A stretch of 64,000 nucleotides of DNA from a virus: the IMG/VR virus record IMGVR_UViG_3300025133_009608, positions 248,001 through 312,000 of that record. The stretch is one strand, 5' to 3'. The notes beneath the pieces were generated by a model. That model was not told where the DNA came from. It ran no database searches and was given only the letters and a program-made list of their open reading frames with translations. Shown piece after piece: positions 43,101 through 50,370 of this stretch. The translations under genes and the position numbers were made by a program. Numbering within the stretch: position 1 is the stretch's first letter; each line of letters begins with the position of its first letter.

Positions 43101-44520
43101 CCTCTTGGCCGCCGAGATCTCTCACCTTGCTGGCGACAACATCTCCTCCATCAACATAATAGTCTAAATTATTCTCAAATACGTCTCTATAGTAATATTG
43201 CGCAGCGAGGCTTTTAGACCCAGTTCCAGATACCCCGTCTCCAACGATTATTACCTCTCCGGTTTCGTAATTTATCGAGTACTCGCCCTCCAGCATCGGG
43301 AGTCTTGATGTATTAAACTTTAGTTCTTTTAAAAATGCACTTGGAAGCCCCGGCTCTCCGGATGAATGTGAAAATGCAACCCCGCCAATCTCGGCAACTT
43401 CGTTATTAGAAAAAACAATCGGAGCATTAGACAAAAAGAATCTAGAAATATTGGTTGGAATCGATTCCTTTGCCACATGTTTTACGTTAAATACACTAAC
43501 TGAATCTTCCGACACCTCAATTCCAAAGTCATTAAACGCATAAGAGATTATTAACTTATCGCCGGGTCGTGGCTTGTCTATATTTCCAAACTCAGATATT
43601 AAAATTTGATTTGATTTCAACTCAAAGTAAGAAAGAGAATGTTCTCGATCATATTTATTATCCAGTATGGAGTACTTATATCTTTCTATATTATAATCTG
43701 TTCCTATTTCATTATTGCAATCATAAATATCATTTTCCTTTATGAGCGCTAGGGACAATAATTTTATTATATTCTTATTTGCAAGACTAATTAAATATCC
43801 ATCAAATTCGCCATCACTTGTATCTTCACTAATGTCTACGCTTACCACTCGCCTGCGGAGCGACACTGGGCCGCTTGATGGCATAGCCCCCTCCCTCGCC
43901 TCTCCGCCAGAAGACAGGTCTATTGCTCCGAATCTCGACGGAAAGCCTTCGGGAATCTTCGAAACCCTATCCACACTATACGATCCTTCGTTTCCAAGGC
44001 GGTCTGTGGCGCCCGCGCCTCTTGTTCTTAGCTCGTTAATTACAGTTTCTGATATGTAGTTGTCGCTTAACACCTCTCCGATGTGCTTTTGGGCCTTATA
44101 TATTTCATCAGCTTGGGAGCTAACTATATCTTTTATTAATGTATTTTCTAGGCTATATAGATGCGGAACTTCTTCGAAAATTCTATCGCGAATCGGATTA
44201 TATGAGTCAATTCCTATAAAAAAGATCTCTCTTGAGTTATCATCATTTATTAAAGACGCGCCCCTCTCTGAAGAAAATGGAGAGTCGTCAGTATCAATCA
44301 TTTTAAGTAAATAAAAGTTTCCAGAAACCTGTGGTCTGGTTTTTATCTCTATGCTCTTATCTTTTACCGATACACTCAATATCTCCAGGTCATCTATATT
44401 CCCGCCCAGGGATGTTATCGTAAAGTTACTGGCTGAAATCTTGTCGGATACGTTGTCGGTGAATACGATCTTTATCCCAGTACTAGATGTAACCGTAAAA
44501 TGAGTTGGTCTTAATAACAT
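34102..44520 (-). CDS. Giant structural protein with LamG-like domains (3472 aa)
   Basis: The N-terminal part has many short Ig-like or beta-sandwich segments. LamG/concanavalin A-like regions occur near residue 1265 (EGTLSAWIRPEWAG), near 2420 (PGELHHVAASWRLN, MHLFLDGLEA) and near 3100-3220 (EGSIELWVSPAMD, NTWHRIICTYKANS, MTMFVDGIEGG). Such domains usually bind glycans or proteins. At about residue 1815 there is a D-x-D-x-DG segment (LLDNDEDGHPDNKLV), and at about 2340 a DGYADGYIDGYADGY repeat. It follows the J-like baseplate gene by two bases, the position where fibre or adhesin genes often occur. It is probably a baseplate-attached fibre or receptor-binding scaffold. No catalytic residue was recognised. 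Confidence 0.7.
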   Translation of the reverse strand: MLLRPTHFTVTSSTGIKIVFTDNVSDKISASNFTITSLGGNIDDLEILSVSVKDKSIEIKTRPQVSGNFYLLKMIDTDDSPFSSERGASLINDDNSREIFFIGIDSYNPIRDRIFEEVPHLYSLENTLIKDIVSSQADEIYKAQKHIGEVLSDNYISETVINELRTRGAGATDRLGNEGSYSVDRVSKIPEGFPSRFGAIDLSSGGEAREGAMPSSGPVSLRRRVVSVDISEDTSDGEFDGYLISLANKNIIKLLSLALIKENDIYDCNNEIGTDYNIERYKYSILDNKYDREHSLSYFELKSNQILISEFGNIDKPRPGDKLIISYAFNDFGIEVSEDSVSVFNVKHVAKESIPTNISRFFLSNAPIVFSNNEVAEIGGVAFSHSSGEPGLPSAFLKELKFNTSRLPMLEGEYSINYETGEVIIVGDGVSGTGSKSLAAQYYYRDVFENNLDYYVDGGDVVASKVRDLGGQEVKIEFSYGEVFSEGDDYRAPCHEEVSAEHVENNFTSSFSVETAHQPITNVFRIVNQTTGEVYKKLYTTDTEIHFTGRTPPKFESKKSEMAEFLKVDAEKIEPFEEFVSPAFKTTVVSGGSNSNIKIKPGIPAELIDENSKEYFIRGESDSDDLPIQFFGSPDSEGVINSVGISNSLSTPMLGSEVIIGPRVISMALSNIGILNKELDAMGVFFNSSLSFSKDDVFIEERFFSPLSSDYDINEASRSGFVSSVLSKRGDKFFENLSRITRVGDYVVDYAHGVVYLGINKSQDPLALGTAKYSCSKIITKNPNLLSSDQIAKKNRASDSIKNAAVIYEDFSLDSNSISLIDLEPSFESPEIGSTFNSHGEAVSAATVLGDYTVAMMSDIRQINGIYLKESVVGASLDSRYRSKRKSALDASLLTSFVSDGGGNIYNASHMKIDANVIDLKRHDSRYLIEKDGTYSITVKDSNISKLLSITLSKTGEELFDEKLNVTKIDDVEIVFSNSFDGTASAGIRSGSINSSIDNLEDFLLDSDGNRFEINNFDSLTSTLDVFSPAVNNVEAQEPTVGAGAKIIVKATVDIYEDRMEILIPSDAAVANGDMVDISYIDSNIPEPGDSLIVDYRYGKIFLDYSYVADDIYVSYEYGDNQIDWSISNAMIEGQDYYVSYKYGALRDALRKNFGNLTDIPFFKDFSMSTDRETYRSALLGTLEAFTSGPTVPAFKSLIESFTLIEPEITESHFGNWILGRDYLSPGGVEYSGVLDFSEGRFGSGLMINDDNIVKIPSDSNISIEEGTLSAWIRPEWAGINNDATLTINLDDIGEDRFYYNTTTDPFSLKNKFELFEISNAVGTIDYSGDGVSISNYKMVYDESGLEKVSSGEFGLKKSPPALSHFGPLRLDTSIRVDTFSLPEALGHSTDISHHMSDLDSNCVAAISISDNNKSLQILLNVKPVRDSDGNILIFETKEEHIDAVEYPSYEGPYPIRGCVCAVSNVIDNLLDFRNKDTQVIRIELDHEIDLSSFLNKNFLIDESPSVLQIVDSNGGIYEVYAFLDLAGRTVRGGIPTKIGGFIIERIPGNMQHLSAAGSKALNDYLPIGRLRVVAQSVSIPLATSALSEEIFNFENMDYLLDWSSGHVNVTTDHNPLDNVVSVLLKTHLNAGKKAQVLYSDLMSHSDSSFGHGISISAPDSMCQSVFNIGKYNYSIKNRFGLEDIFIGKTARNPMRMPFSVNKDDFPLVSSGLPHNADVSEGIFIGFDETCESPLSEDAGQWVIRSRIDKNVVIPSGAFPIYDDFSLEFSNPPAELSSFFAAGLVKYINVFGIHIFSTSLASSEKVLHVANVLAQLLDNDEDGHPDNKLVIQNLTERNSYIIVSEDRGDFDSLESRIWEDKEFNTGIVIYSNDISDEAVDPTTRMVWSLIGDVGYSNTYPDKFGLFVGSELTTAMNTARGGYYPIVPAVYPISSWYHDDNKNCDFECQISKYLYWGISSLLGEYSENEDLISEEWEITSKDQLMATDPALYSLVINSDFGFPSILPDGSYKVDRAVRSFQNTFEEIHSNYGISGKVTTNGEFSSVLRARRSEDENGCRIGAVCSSELRYCGDGLIEESGWRNIRETQSELINVITGGSSLESIPWAKVGDFSTNESGGIYRMSGGGLSGGDELIYSSLPCSGGEYSASVFFRANYIDQAGGSEFDGAISGTFSGMIPIEIGDGSISIKIALAHANFGTPLAVIMDGVDNSILDIVYLDWISNEFIGLSVDKDLDGNITISADSTILSRLAGSDFNDANLDDCDLLSEPYIAIRWLDSSVFEPASERSSSLDLSLVSFEGRHEERVSTLESNDIFINTDSKVLFSFFAGEPALFVDGYADGYIDGYADGYLSGPDYDVDEIYLNSDRFRYIYDTGEDERHGRVSLFKDGKGFLNFRIKESKSSSESGVFNIATNIKNFRPGELHHVAASWRLNTLNEQDEMHLFLDGLEAPNLYRFGGSAKIKINDKFSDIGQEVLHGFAIDNILFSDIYEDGTVSAGSSSLYSGDAGFSSDMVGRSIIIRSSGMAPTMVGEELIIGSVIDSSRVTIVSGINLNPVVFNTSASDIRFSFAPTAGIKSRIKTDLKNEKFSIYRKTCNGEEMELGGVLYSVDSGAINIISGDEIIKPSFRANVSDRTIEFVGGNVDCKSTDTIEYSDLDIHIRTFGLVLGRLKEGIWLSGSSYYSDSGFDIEKYSGKSILKTHSTPPIDLDDISMRRVVLDRMIPAIDSYETGPWGSSVDFEISLDSELGHNLLTSESGRISTQNLGRNLTLRFDSDNVIFCDDRDGYIDGYGASLGDSFIDVFGDTTDGVGVERVILRENGSVELSKTFLNVSRIAGSLGVADIDYEPCVVELVETDLITESVNGGETAEFESYRAGLFNITTAGTGGTVPFELHPGKYELDYPTRLKVSVPRIGKDSFIGTDIRGEGQFGGVIDEFKIISEMSQDTRPVATGRAGVRSITGEFNDPNRSCPDRQTLALIHFENPIELQRRRLRLKEFLNEETNFKFKLNTEQIALLLAHINNEATFVDNMMRIGFSKEDSRATYLESHAAAGGPIFNDATYYPGIGSSDISGVSVNSAFGESARFINSPPLILNNKDSYFRRDEGSIELWVSPAMDTEADDEDRYYIDIASSAMARVSASSPTSIRLPSAASKIIGIRLMRKTKEFSEFYTQEEADAILFDEIHRSQISGRLAGGTGTDKDFSVGAILSPNGREVSLREALPGHDVDVVVSYVPLEFSGDRISIYKSKFGQIVFSITASGIENAVKTNINWTKNTWHRIICTYKANSSRDNMTMFVDGIEGGTITYGTNLTYNGGITYGQQLSSRGTIASNNYKIKIVDDFRTIGVGGDILGGRSAYSRIDNIRFSRVARHIPRDIYGNYIDINYSENKESIYPIIEDDMTTAIINFTKVMADDENFASIIDPERGIYNFDIEILDDLGRITDEKTEDLIIELVNRLKPAHSNALVKFPRNHC
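37475..37518. repeat. In-frame direct repeat encoding DGY units
   Basis: The 20-base plus-strand sequence TAGCCATCGGCGTAACCATC occurs at 37475-37494 and again at 37499-37518, a 24-base (eight-codon) period. On the minus strand it encodes alternating DGYADGY units within the 3472-aa protein. Related DGY stretches appear elsewhere in this protein and in the 1517-aa protein. Confidence 0.85.
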
Positions 44521-44522
44521 TT

Positions 44523-47500
44523 TTAACTTATCCTAAATTCTTCTCGTAAAACTGCCTCAAAAAGTATTAATCCGGGAGAGATGTACTGATTATCTAGAGC
44601 TTTAATAAATGATTTTCTTCCGCCAAGTCCAGACTCATTAAACATAGATATATCAACTGAGTCGACACCCTTAACGGAGGCCGCAGAAGATATAAGATCA
44701 CTGTAATCAACCACGGACCCGAGTCTCGAAGAATTTAACGTGTTAGTTATATTGTTCGAAACATCCTCGATTATGGAATTTACATTAAGTATATAATCTT
44801 CATTAATCATTATAGTTCCAGATACATCTATAGATAACTCTTCTGCAGACTTTACGAGAACATCTGCCGTTATTGGCCTAACACTTTCGATTGCATTAGT
44901 TGCAGAAGATATTACGTCATTAACATTATAAGATATAGTTATTCTCTCCCCCTCCTTGGGGGCTACAAAAGAGTAATCTGCATAATATATATCATTGCTT
45001 CCCGGCTGGCTCATGGAATCTATCAAAATAGATCCGGAAAGCAATCCAGTCGAGGCTCTAAATCCAGATGATACAGATACTCTGTTTATTAATCCAAATC
45101 TTTTATTTGTAATGCTACTGCCAGACCCTGAAAAATATAGCTCTTCGACATCTTGGTCATTATAAACCAAGACGCTAACCCTAATAATATCGCCTGAAAT
45201 CGCCGTAACACTAGAGTTATTTGGAGTGGATGGCAGGCTCACGTTGTACGCCTCAAGAGACGGCGCATAGAAAGATTTTTTAGGACTATATTTCGCACTC
45301 AACAGGCCCGCCCCGGCAATATCATATTTTAACCTGAGAGTCATGTTAGAGGACAACAGCTGTGCCGAATCAATTCTGGCGATGCCCACTCCATTCGGAA
45401 TTGTTCCCCCAAAGAAGCTTTCGAGCTCTGATTTTAAAGATATTGTCAGGCCGTCAATTGATAGCCCTGCGGTTAAATCTAGATCAAATCTTGTCAGGGT
45501 TTCTCCTGCGATCTTGATCTTTCCCGGAGAGCCTGCACCAATCACCGAGACGGCTAGTTGTGCTGGCCCAAATCTCGAAACACCTCCGGAGGCGTGGTCA
45601 AAAAATATTGGCTGCATACCCTGGGCACTATCAGACGTTACAGAAGAAAATAGAGAGTTAGAAACGTCAGAGCCGAGGATCGGCAGCGCCTCCAGGGACA
45701 CTTCGCCAATAATATTTGGAATTTCTGCAACGTATTTTACAAAAATATCCGAACCCAACTGCTCCGTCTCGTCTACGAGGTCTAATACCTGCGCCTCCGA
45801 TAATATGTCCTCGGAAGGAAGAGTTATTGAGTTTAGGCCGAACGATCCATTGCCGCCCTCGATGTCAAATAACTCTACCTTGTTAAAGAACGCAGTCACA
45901 GCCTCTCCGGCGACTGCCGGAGAATCCGATGGCAAATATATGATGTTAGATGCAAACCCGCCATCTGAAGCTTTTGTATTATAAACTTCGACCCCAGTCG
46001 AGGTAATCACCGACTCAACATTTTTTATGTCGGGGTATTCTCCGCCAAGATCTATCCCGATTGCCCCCAAGACTCCATCTCTTGGGACGCCCCCTATGGC
46101 TCCGTCTATTGTGGATACTGAGTAAACAGAAACCACCCTACTTATTTGCTGCTCGGTGGAAACTATATACTCTATGCCATCGCTGGTCTTTTCTATTATT
46201 GCGGATTCTTTATAGATTCCATTGCTTAGCGCCCAATCTATGACGTCAGACTTTGAATCATCGAATAAGCTGCGCTCATTATCAACATGATCATAATCGA
46301 TATACTTATCGAATCTTTTTCTCCATGTATACGCCGCCTCAAGAATGTCCGATGAGCTTGGAAGGCTCCGGCCTTCGATTCTTATTAGCCCGGTCTCCGA
46401 TCCGCCGCCAGACAAGCTGTTGCTGCGGCCCACCACATAGGTCTCACCCGTTGTTTTATTTTTTATAGAAGAAACGCTAGTAACTGGAAAGTGATTTAAT
46501 TGGATATAATCTCTTCCAGATATAGATATAGATGAGTTTTCTCCTATTATTCTAATATCCTGGTATACGCTGCCCATATCGGACATATCGGTATATCTCA
46601 GAGCATCAGCACTATTCAGACTTGGCTTTGAAACTATTTCCCCAAGAACCTCTTTCTCTCCGGATATAAAATGAATCGAATCGAATCCAAACGGGCTTCC
46701 GCCTGTTTCTGGGTTCAGATCTTTCACTAATCTATAATTTCCAGAGGACACCCCATTCTCATCGGTAGATTCTTCCGCGAAGACCCCCGACTGGCTTCCT
46801 ACAATAGAGACTATCGAATCGACCGGCTGAAATGGAAGGTTTCCGTTTTTAAATGCCAAAACTCTACGCTCCGATGCAGTCCTTGTTGGGTCTTGCCCGG
46901 CTTGCCCGAGAATTACATCATTTCTTTCATCACTAGCTCCGCCACTACCCGATAGATCTGTATATATAAATGACTCTGAAGATTCCACTATATTTTTTCC
47001 GAGAATGTATACATCGACTTTTCCGCCAGTTCCAGAAGATAAAATTCGACTCTCACCGCCGTCTAATTCTATAGTTTCTGTTCCGTCTCTCGACATGAGT
47101 GTATCTCCCGGCTCCACAACTATCGCGTCCAGAACTCCCGGAGAGCTGAGCGCTGCGCTTCTATACCCAGAAGATGTTCCGGTATTTGAACCTCCAAATA
47201 TAGACAAAATCCTTGCACGAAAAGAGGAGTCAACCTCTACGTTTGATCCTCCAAATAGCGAGGTTAAATTTACAACATTAACTCCGGATCCAACATTTGA
47301 TTCTATAATCTGAAGAGATGCAACATTTCCGGCAGTACCGGGGCGTGTTGCCTGAACTGGAACTTCAATCGCATATTTACTATTTATTCCCGCTATATTT
47401 AGTGACTTTCTAAGCCTATTTGCCGTTGCTGCGAACCTTCCCTTCTCAAATGGGGTCATTGCATAATTGCCGATTACAGAAAACGAAACGCCATTTCTAG

Positions 47501-47831
47501 ATCTAACGGTCGTTCCAGATGGAATTAGGATATCAGTAGAAATCGAATTTGTAGCAAAAATAACGACCCCAGATGCTAACGCTCCGGCCGCTCTTGTTAT
47601 CCCAAAATTTGATGCAAGCATATCCAAATCCGCACCAGAGGTTGAGGCCAAAGATTGTTTTTCAGATATTGCCGCCAGCGTTCTATATAGCCGATCAATT
47701 TGGTCCGCCTGAATATCTACAAACAAATCCCTAGATACAGATCCGGGCTTGGTATCAAGATTTGGCTGAACCAATCTTAATCTTTCCAACATCGTTGCTA
47801 CTACTTCGCTAAATGTTCTAAATGATGCCAT
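44523..47831 (-). CDS. Baseplate J/gp6-like protein
   Basis: This 1102-aa protein has an N terminus (FSEVVATMLERLRLVQPNLD, then GSVSRDLFVDIQADQIDRLY and SGADLDMLASNFGITR) that follows the pattern of baseplate J proteins. ILIPSGTTVRSRNGVSFSV and VPVQATRPGTAGNVAS match the next conserved blocks. It is about twice the size of P2-type gpJ, with a long central insertion rich in Ser/Gly. The C terminus (residues 1010-1090) returns to a J-like helical/beta pattern ending in FEAVLREEFRIS. It would form the baseplate wedge ring together with the gp25-like product encoded just upstream (nine-base gap). Confidence 0.88.
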   Translation of the reverse strand: MASFRTFSEVVATMLERLRLVQPNLDTKPGSVSRDLFVDIQADQIDRLYRTLAAISEKQSLASTSGADLDMLASNFGITRAAGALASGVVIFATNSISTDILIPSGTTVRSRNGVSFSVIGNYAMTPFEKGRFAATANRLRKSLNIAGINSKYAIEVPVQATRPGTAGNVASLQIIESNVGSGVNVVNLTSLFGGSNVEVDSSFRARILSIFGGSNTGTSSGYRSAALSSPGVLDAIVVEPGDTLMSRDGTETIELDGGESRILSSGTGGKVDVYILGKNIVESSESFIYTDLSGSGGASDERNDVILGQAGQDPTRTASERRVLAFKNGNLPFQPVDSIVSIVGSQSGVFAEESTDENGVSSGNYRLVKDLNPETGGSPFGFDSIHFISGEKEVLGEIVSKPSLNSADALRYTDMSDMGSVYQDIRIIGENSSISISGRDYIQLNHFPVTSVSSIKNKTTGETYVVGRSNSLSGGGSETGLIRIEGRSLPSSSDILEAAYTWRKRFDKYIDYDHVDNERSLFDDSKSDVIDWALSNGIYKESAIIEKTSDGIEYIVSTEQQISRVVSVYSVSTIDGAIGGVPRDGVLGAIGIDLGGEYPDIKNVESVITSTGVEVYNTKASDGGFASNIIYLPSDSPAVAGEAVTAFFNKVELFDIEGGNGSFGLNSITLPSEDILSEAQVLDLVDETEQLGSDIFVKYVAEIPNIIGEVSLEALPILGSDVSNSLFSSVTSDSAQGMQPIFFDHASGGVSRFGPAQLAVSVIGAGSPGKIKIAGETLTRFDLDLTAGLSIDGLTISLKSELESFFGGTIPNGVGIARIDSAQLLSSNMTLRLKYDIAGAGLLSAKYSPKKSFYAPSLEAYNVSLPSTPNNSSVTAISGDIIRVSVLVYNDQDVEELYFSGSGSSITNKRFGLINRVSVSSGFRASTGLLSGSILIDSMSQPGSNDIYYADYSFVAPKEGERITISYNVNDVISSATNAIESVRPITADVLVKSAEELSIDVSGTIMINEDYILNVNSIIEDVSNNITNTLNSSRLGSVVDYSDLISSAASVKGVDSVDISMFNESGLGGRKSFIKALDNQYISPGLILFEAVLREEFRIS

Positions 47832-47840
47832 CTTTAATTC

Positions 47841-48272
47841 CTATGTTAACCTTACGGTTATAAACTCACTAACCTCTGTTAGCTCTCTGGTAATAACTGA
47901 AATGGATATATTATATAATCTTGGGTCATCAAGGTCCCTGCCTACGTTAACATTTCTAATTTCAACTATTGCCTCGCCTGGAGATAAAAATTGCCGCCTC
48001 TCTTGTGCTCTTTGCATTGCAATTAGAGTTTTAATAGCTGATTTTGCCGATGCTATTATTTCCATGGACATCATATTTTCATCAGTATAGTGACCTACCC
48101 TTAGCGCGCCAATTATGCTACCATAATTTCTATGATATTTTACGCTGCCCTTTTGGGTTAATAATATCTTTATAAGATCTTGCTTTAACTTAGAGTTTTC
48201 AGCAACAGTATCTACCCCACCCCCCGCTACAAGCCTTAGATCTCCATTCTGTATCTTAAGATCGAACGACAT
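47841..48272 (-). CDS. gp25-like baseplate wedge protein
   Basis: This 143-aa protein has the length and layout of the T4 gp25/GpW-lysozyme-like wedge family: an N-terminal strand pair (FDLKIQNGDLRLVAGG), a helix (NSKLKQDLIKILLTQKGSV), then KYHRNYGSIIGALRVGH. The segment LTQKGSVKYHRNYGS corresponds to the conserved region in which related proteins read LxTxxGExxxxPxYGS. It ends with helices and a strand (RLYNISISVITREL). It nucleates the inner baseplate with the J-like protein. It is the first gene after a promoter-like motif and a possible terminator. Confidence 0.88.
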   Translation of the reverse strand: MSFDLKIQNGDLRLVAGGGVDTVAENSKLKQDLIKILLTQKGSVKYHRNYGSIIGALRVGHYTDENMMSMEIIASAKSAIKTLIAMQRAQERRQFLSPGEAIVEIRNVNVGRDLDDPRLYNISISVITRELTEVSEFITVRLT

Positions 48273-48303
48273 TTATATTCCTATTAAATTAAACAATTAA
48301 ACT

Positions 48304-48328
48304 TCGATATTTAAGTAAAAAATAATAG
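48304..48328 (-). promoter_or_regulatory. Promoter-like motif upstream of the gp25-like gene
   Basis: On the minus strand: CTATT, nine bases, then TTAAATATCGA. It shares CTATT and all of AATATCGA with the copy before the 1517-aa gene. It ends 32 bases before the ATG and lies just downstream of a possible terminator hairpin, which supports a transcription-unit boundary in the 94-base gap. Confidence 0.55.
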
Positions 48329-48359
48329 AAAAACTACTATCGCTGCAAAGCCCCAGCAA
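48329..48359 (-). terminator. Possible weak intrinsic terminator after the 664-aa gene
   Basis: On the minus strand the six-base stem TTGCTG pairs with CAGCGA (one G-T wobble) around an eight-base loop, followed by TAGTAGTTTTTC. The stem is short and the U-run imperfect, so this is tentative. Its position between the 664-aa stop and the promoter-like motif is what a terminator would need. Confidence 0.35.
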
Positions 48360-48366
48360 AGGCGGC

Positions 48367-50361
48367 CTAGGCATCGAGCGGATCGGCCGGCGTCGGCGGT
48401 GGAGTCGGCGAAGGGCTCCATGTTTCCATGAACGTCCTGTATACGGCATTTGCAAGAAATGCGACATCATTTACGGACTCAACTATTGATTTTCTACCAC
48501 CCTCAATTGAGCTTCTTTCTTCAAAAAGATCAAATGTACCGTCTGGAAATTCTCTCTTCATATTTTCATATTGAGAATCGTTCAGCAAGCCTATCAGGCC
48601 GCCCTCTTCCATTGAGAAGAGCGCAATAGAAAAGGCCATAAGATCCAGAATTCCAACTCCCTTTTTCGTTCCCAGGATCAGCATTATATCCTCCATTGCA
48701 CTCTCCGCCACCCTTCTTTGCGCGGCCACCCTTCTCTCTGCAGATGCAGTTAGCTTGCTTCTTATTGCATCTTGATTTGCTCCAACTATTTTCATCACAT
48801 GGCCCATAAAATGAGCGCTTCCAATGTCGGAGCTTCTTTGGGTATTTCTCTGAAGATCTATTGCCAGTGGGCTCGACGCCTCTCCAAATAATGTCATCGC
48901 CGACTCTTCGAACAATAATGCCGCTCGGAGTTTGGTCTGCTCATCCGACTCTGGGGCTGGCGAAGATGTTTGAGCCACGGAAGGGCGAGAACTAGAGTCC
49001 ACTCGACCATCCTCAGAGGCCGAAAACTGCGGAGTTCTCTTTATGTCTTTATTTTTCTTTTTCGCCCACTGAACCATTCCAATCACTGCGGACCACATTC
49101 TGGATATAACCATTGCCTCTACCACTCCCATGCTATCGGCGGTTTTATCTATGGTCATTTCTACTCCAAGGTTTATCTCCTCAGAAAGCGGGTCTCTAGA
49201 GCCGGCAAATGCTAGCGTTCCAGAGATTCTATCCATTCTCAGCCTTATAACTGCCTCCAGCAGGGTCGACTTCATAGTGGCTCCATTTATCGTCCTTTGG
49301 CTCCTCGGAAGGAATGGCTCGGCAATAATCTTTGATGGCTCATTTATGCAAGTTTCTATATCCCCATCTTGGAACGGTGGAAACAGCAGATAAACATGCT
49401 TATAAAAATTACCAGGCTCATGGAGCCAATCCACAGTTTCGGGTGGCGCGCCGCCTGTCAGTTTTAGAAATATTCTTTTCAGCCTTTTCTCGCTCAAGCC
49501 TGGGAGGCTATCTATTTCATTGGCGACCAAAATTGTAAAAACTTCGGCTCCGTCATTGAGCGAGCTTCCGGACGAAAGCAATATTTGGACCCCCGTGGCT
49601 GCATCGGTACGCGCAGCAAGACCTGCTGCCGCCGTAGCCGCCGCGCCGGAGTCGCCAGCCCCAATGCCCCTTGCTTTATTTATTTCGTCAGCTATGTTCT
49701 TCATCTCTTCTTTTTCGCTATCGCCAACCGGCGGAGCCTCTGAAAACGGATCCGAGCTGCTATTTATATAGTCAAATAATGCCGCATTACTAACTCGGCT
49801 CCCCTCTGCTTCCTGTCTTTTGTTTAATGTCCCCCACAGCCCGCTTGTCACGGATGCCCTTCCCACAAATTCATCGAAGTTCGTATTCTCCAGCGATGCT
49901 CTTCCGTCGCTAGATATATCAAGCAAGCAGGCATGACAATCATCTATATCATTTGAGCTTGGCATTCCAAGCATTCTCATGAATGCATTCTCATAAGACT
50001 CCATTGCGGCGGTTGAGTTTGGAATGGCCTCATTAACTACAGTATTTTCCCCATGTTTTTCAATTGACTCGAGGATTTCTATTGGCATCCATGATGACCT
50101 CATTCCTCTGAGCAGTTCCGGTAGATCTTTTGCGTCAGATAATATTTTTTCAATTGCCTGAAGCAGCGGCGCCCCACTCGCTCCGGCTGTTAAATCCGAA
50201 TAGGCCCCAGAAACGCCATCCGAAGAGTCCGTAAAGCGATCCATAAGCCCTCTTGCTGCGGCAAGCTGGTTGCCCAAAAGGCCCCGAGCCATAATGTTGG
50301 CGCTCCTCAGGTACTCCTCTATGGGGTCACTGCCCTCAGGGCTTGTCGTATCGTCGCTCAT
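48367..50361 (-). CDS. Unknown structural protein (664 aa), probably baseplate-associated
   Basis: I do not recognise a family. The protein is mostly helical and acidic, with Ser/Asp-rich N-terminal and central regions (for example EEYLRSANIMARGLLGNQLA near the start and an Ala-rich GAAATAAAGLAARTDAATG stretch near residue 240). A Ser/Pro-rich linker lies near 455-475. The C-terminal part has long helices (ERRVAAQRRVAESAMEDIML) and ends in a Pro-rich tail. No membrane segment or enzyme motif is visible. It lies between the 2554-aa protein (nine-base gap) and the gp25-like gene, so a role in baseplate or tail-tube assembly is the best inference. Confidence 0.55.
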   Translation of the reverse strand: MSDDTTSPEGSDPIEEYLRSANIMARGLLGNQLAAARGLMDRFTDSSDGVSGAYSDLTAGASGAPLLQAIEKILSDAKDLPELLRGMRSSWMPIEILESIEKHGENTVVNEAIPNSTAAMESYENAFMRMLGMPSSNDIDDCHACLLDISSDGRASLENTNFDEFVGRASVTSGLWGTLNKRQEAEGSRVSNAALFDYINSSSDPFSEAPPVGDSEKEEMKNIADEINKARGIGAGDSGAAATAAAGLAARTDAATGVQILLSSGSSLNDGAEVFTILVANEIDSLPGLSEKRLKRIFLKLTGGAPPETVDWLHEPGNFYKHVYLLFPPFQDGDIETCINEPSKIIAEPFLPRSQRTINGATMKSTLLEAVIRLRMDRISGTLAFAGSRDPLSEEINLGVEMTIDKTADSMGVVEAMVISRMWSAVIGMVQWAKKKNKDIKRTPQFSASEDGRVDSSSRPSVAQTSSPAPESDEQTKLRAALLFEESAMTLFGEASSPLAIDLQRNTQRSSDIGSAHFMGHVMKIVGANQDAIRSKLTASAERRVAAQRRVAESAMEDIMLILGTKKGVGILDLMAFSIALFSMEEGGLIGLLNDSQYENMKREFPDGTFDLFEERSSIEGGRKSIVESVNDVAFLANAVYRTFMETWSPSPTPPPTPADPLDA

Positions 50362-50370
50362 ACATTCCTC

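Noticed and set aside
45343-45984. Long plus-strand frame (213 codons) opposite the J-like gene
   Set aside because: It is the shadow of a clear structural gene, Ser/Pro-rich, with no SD or recognisable domain. The same applies to the plus-strand frame at 62212-62712.
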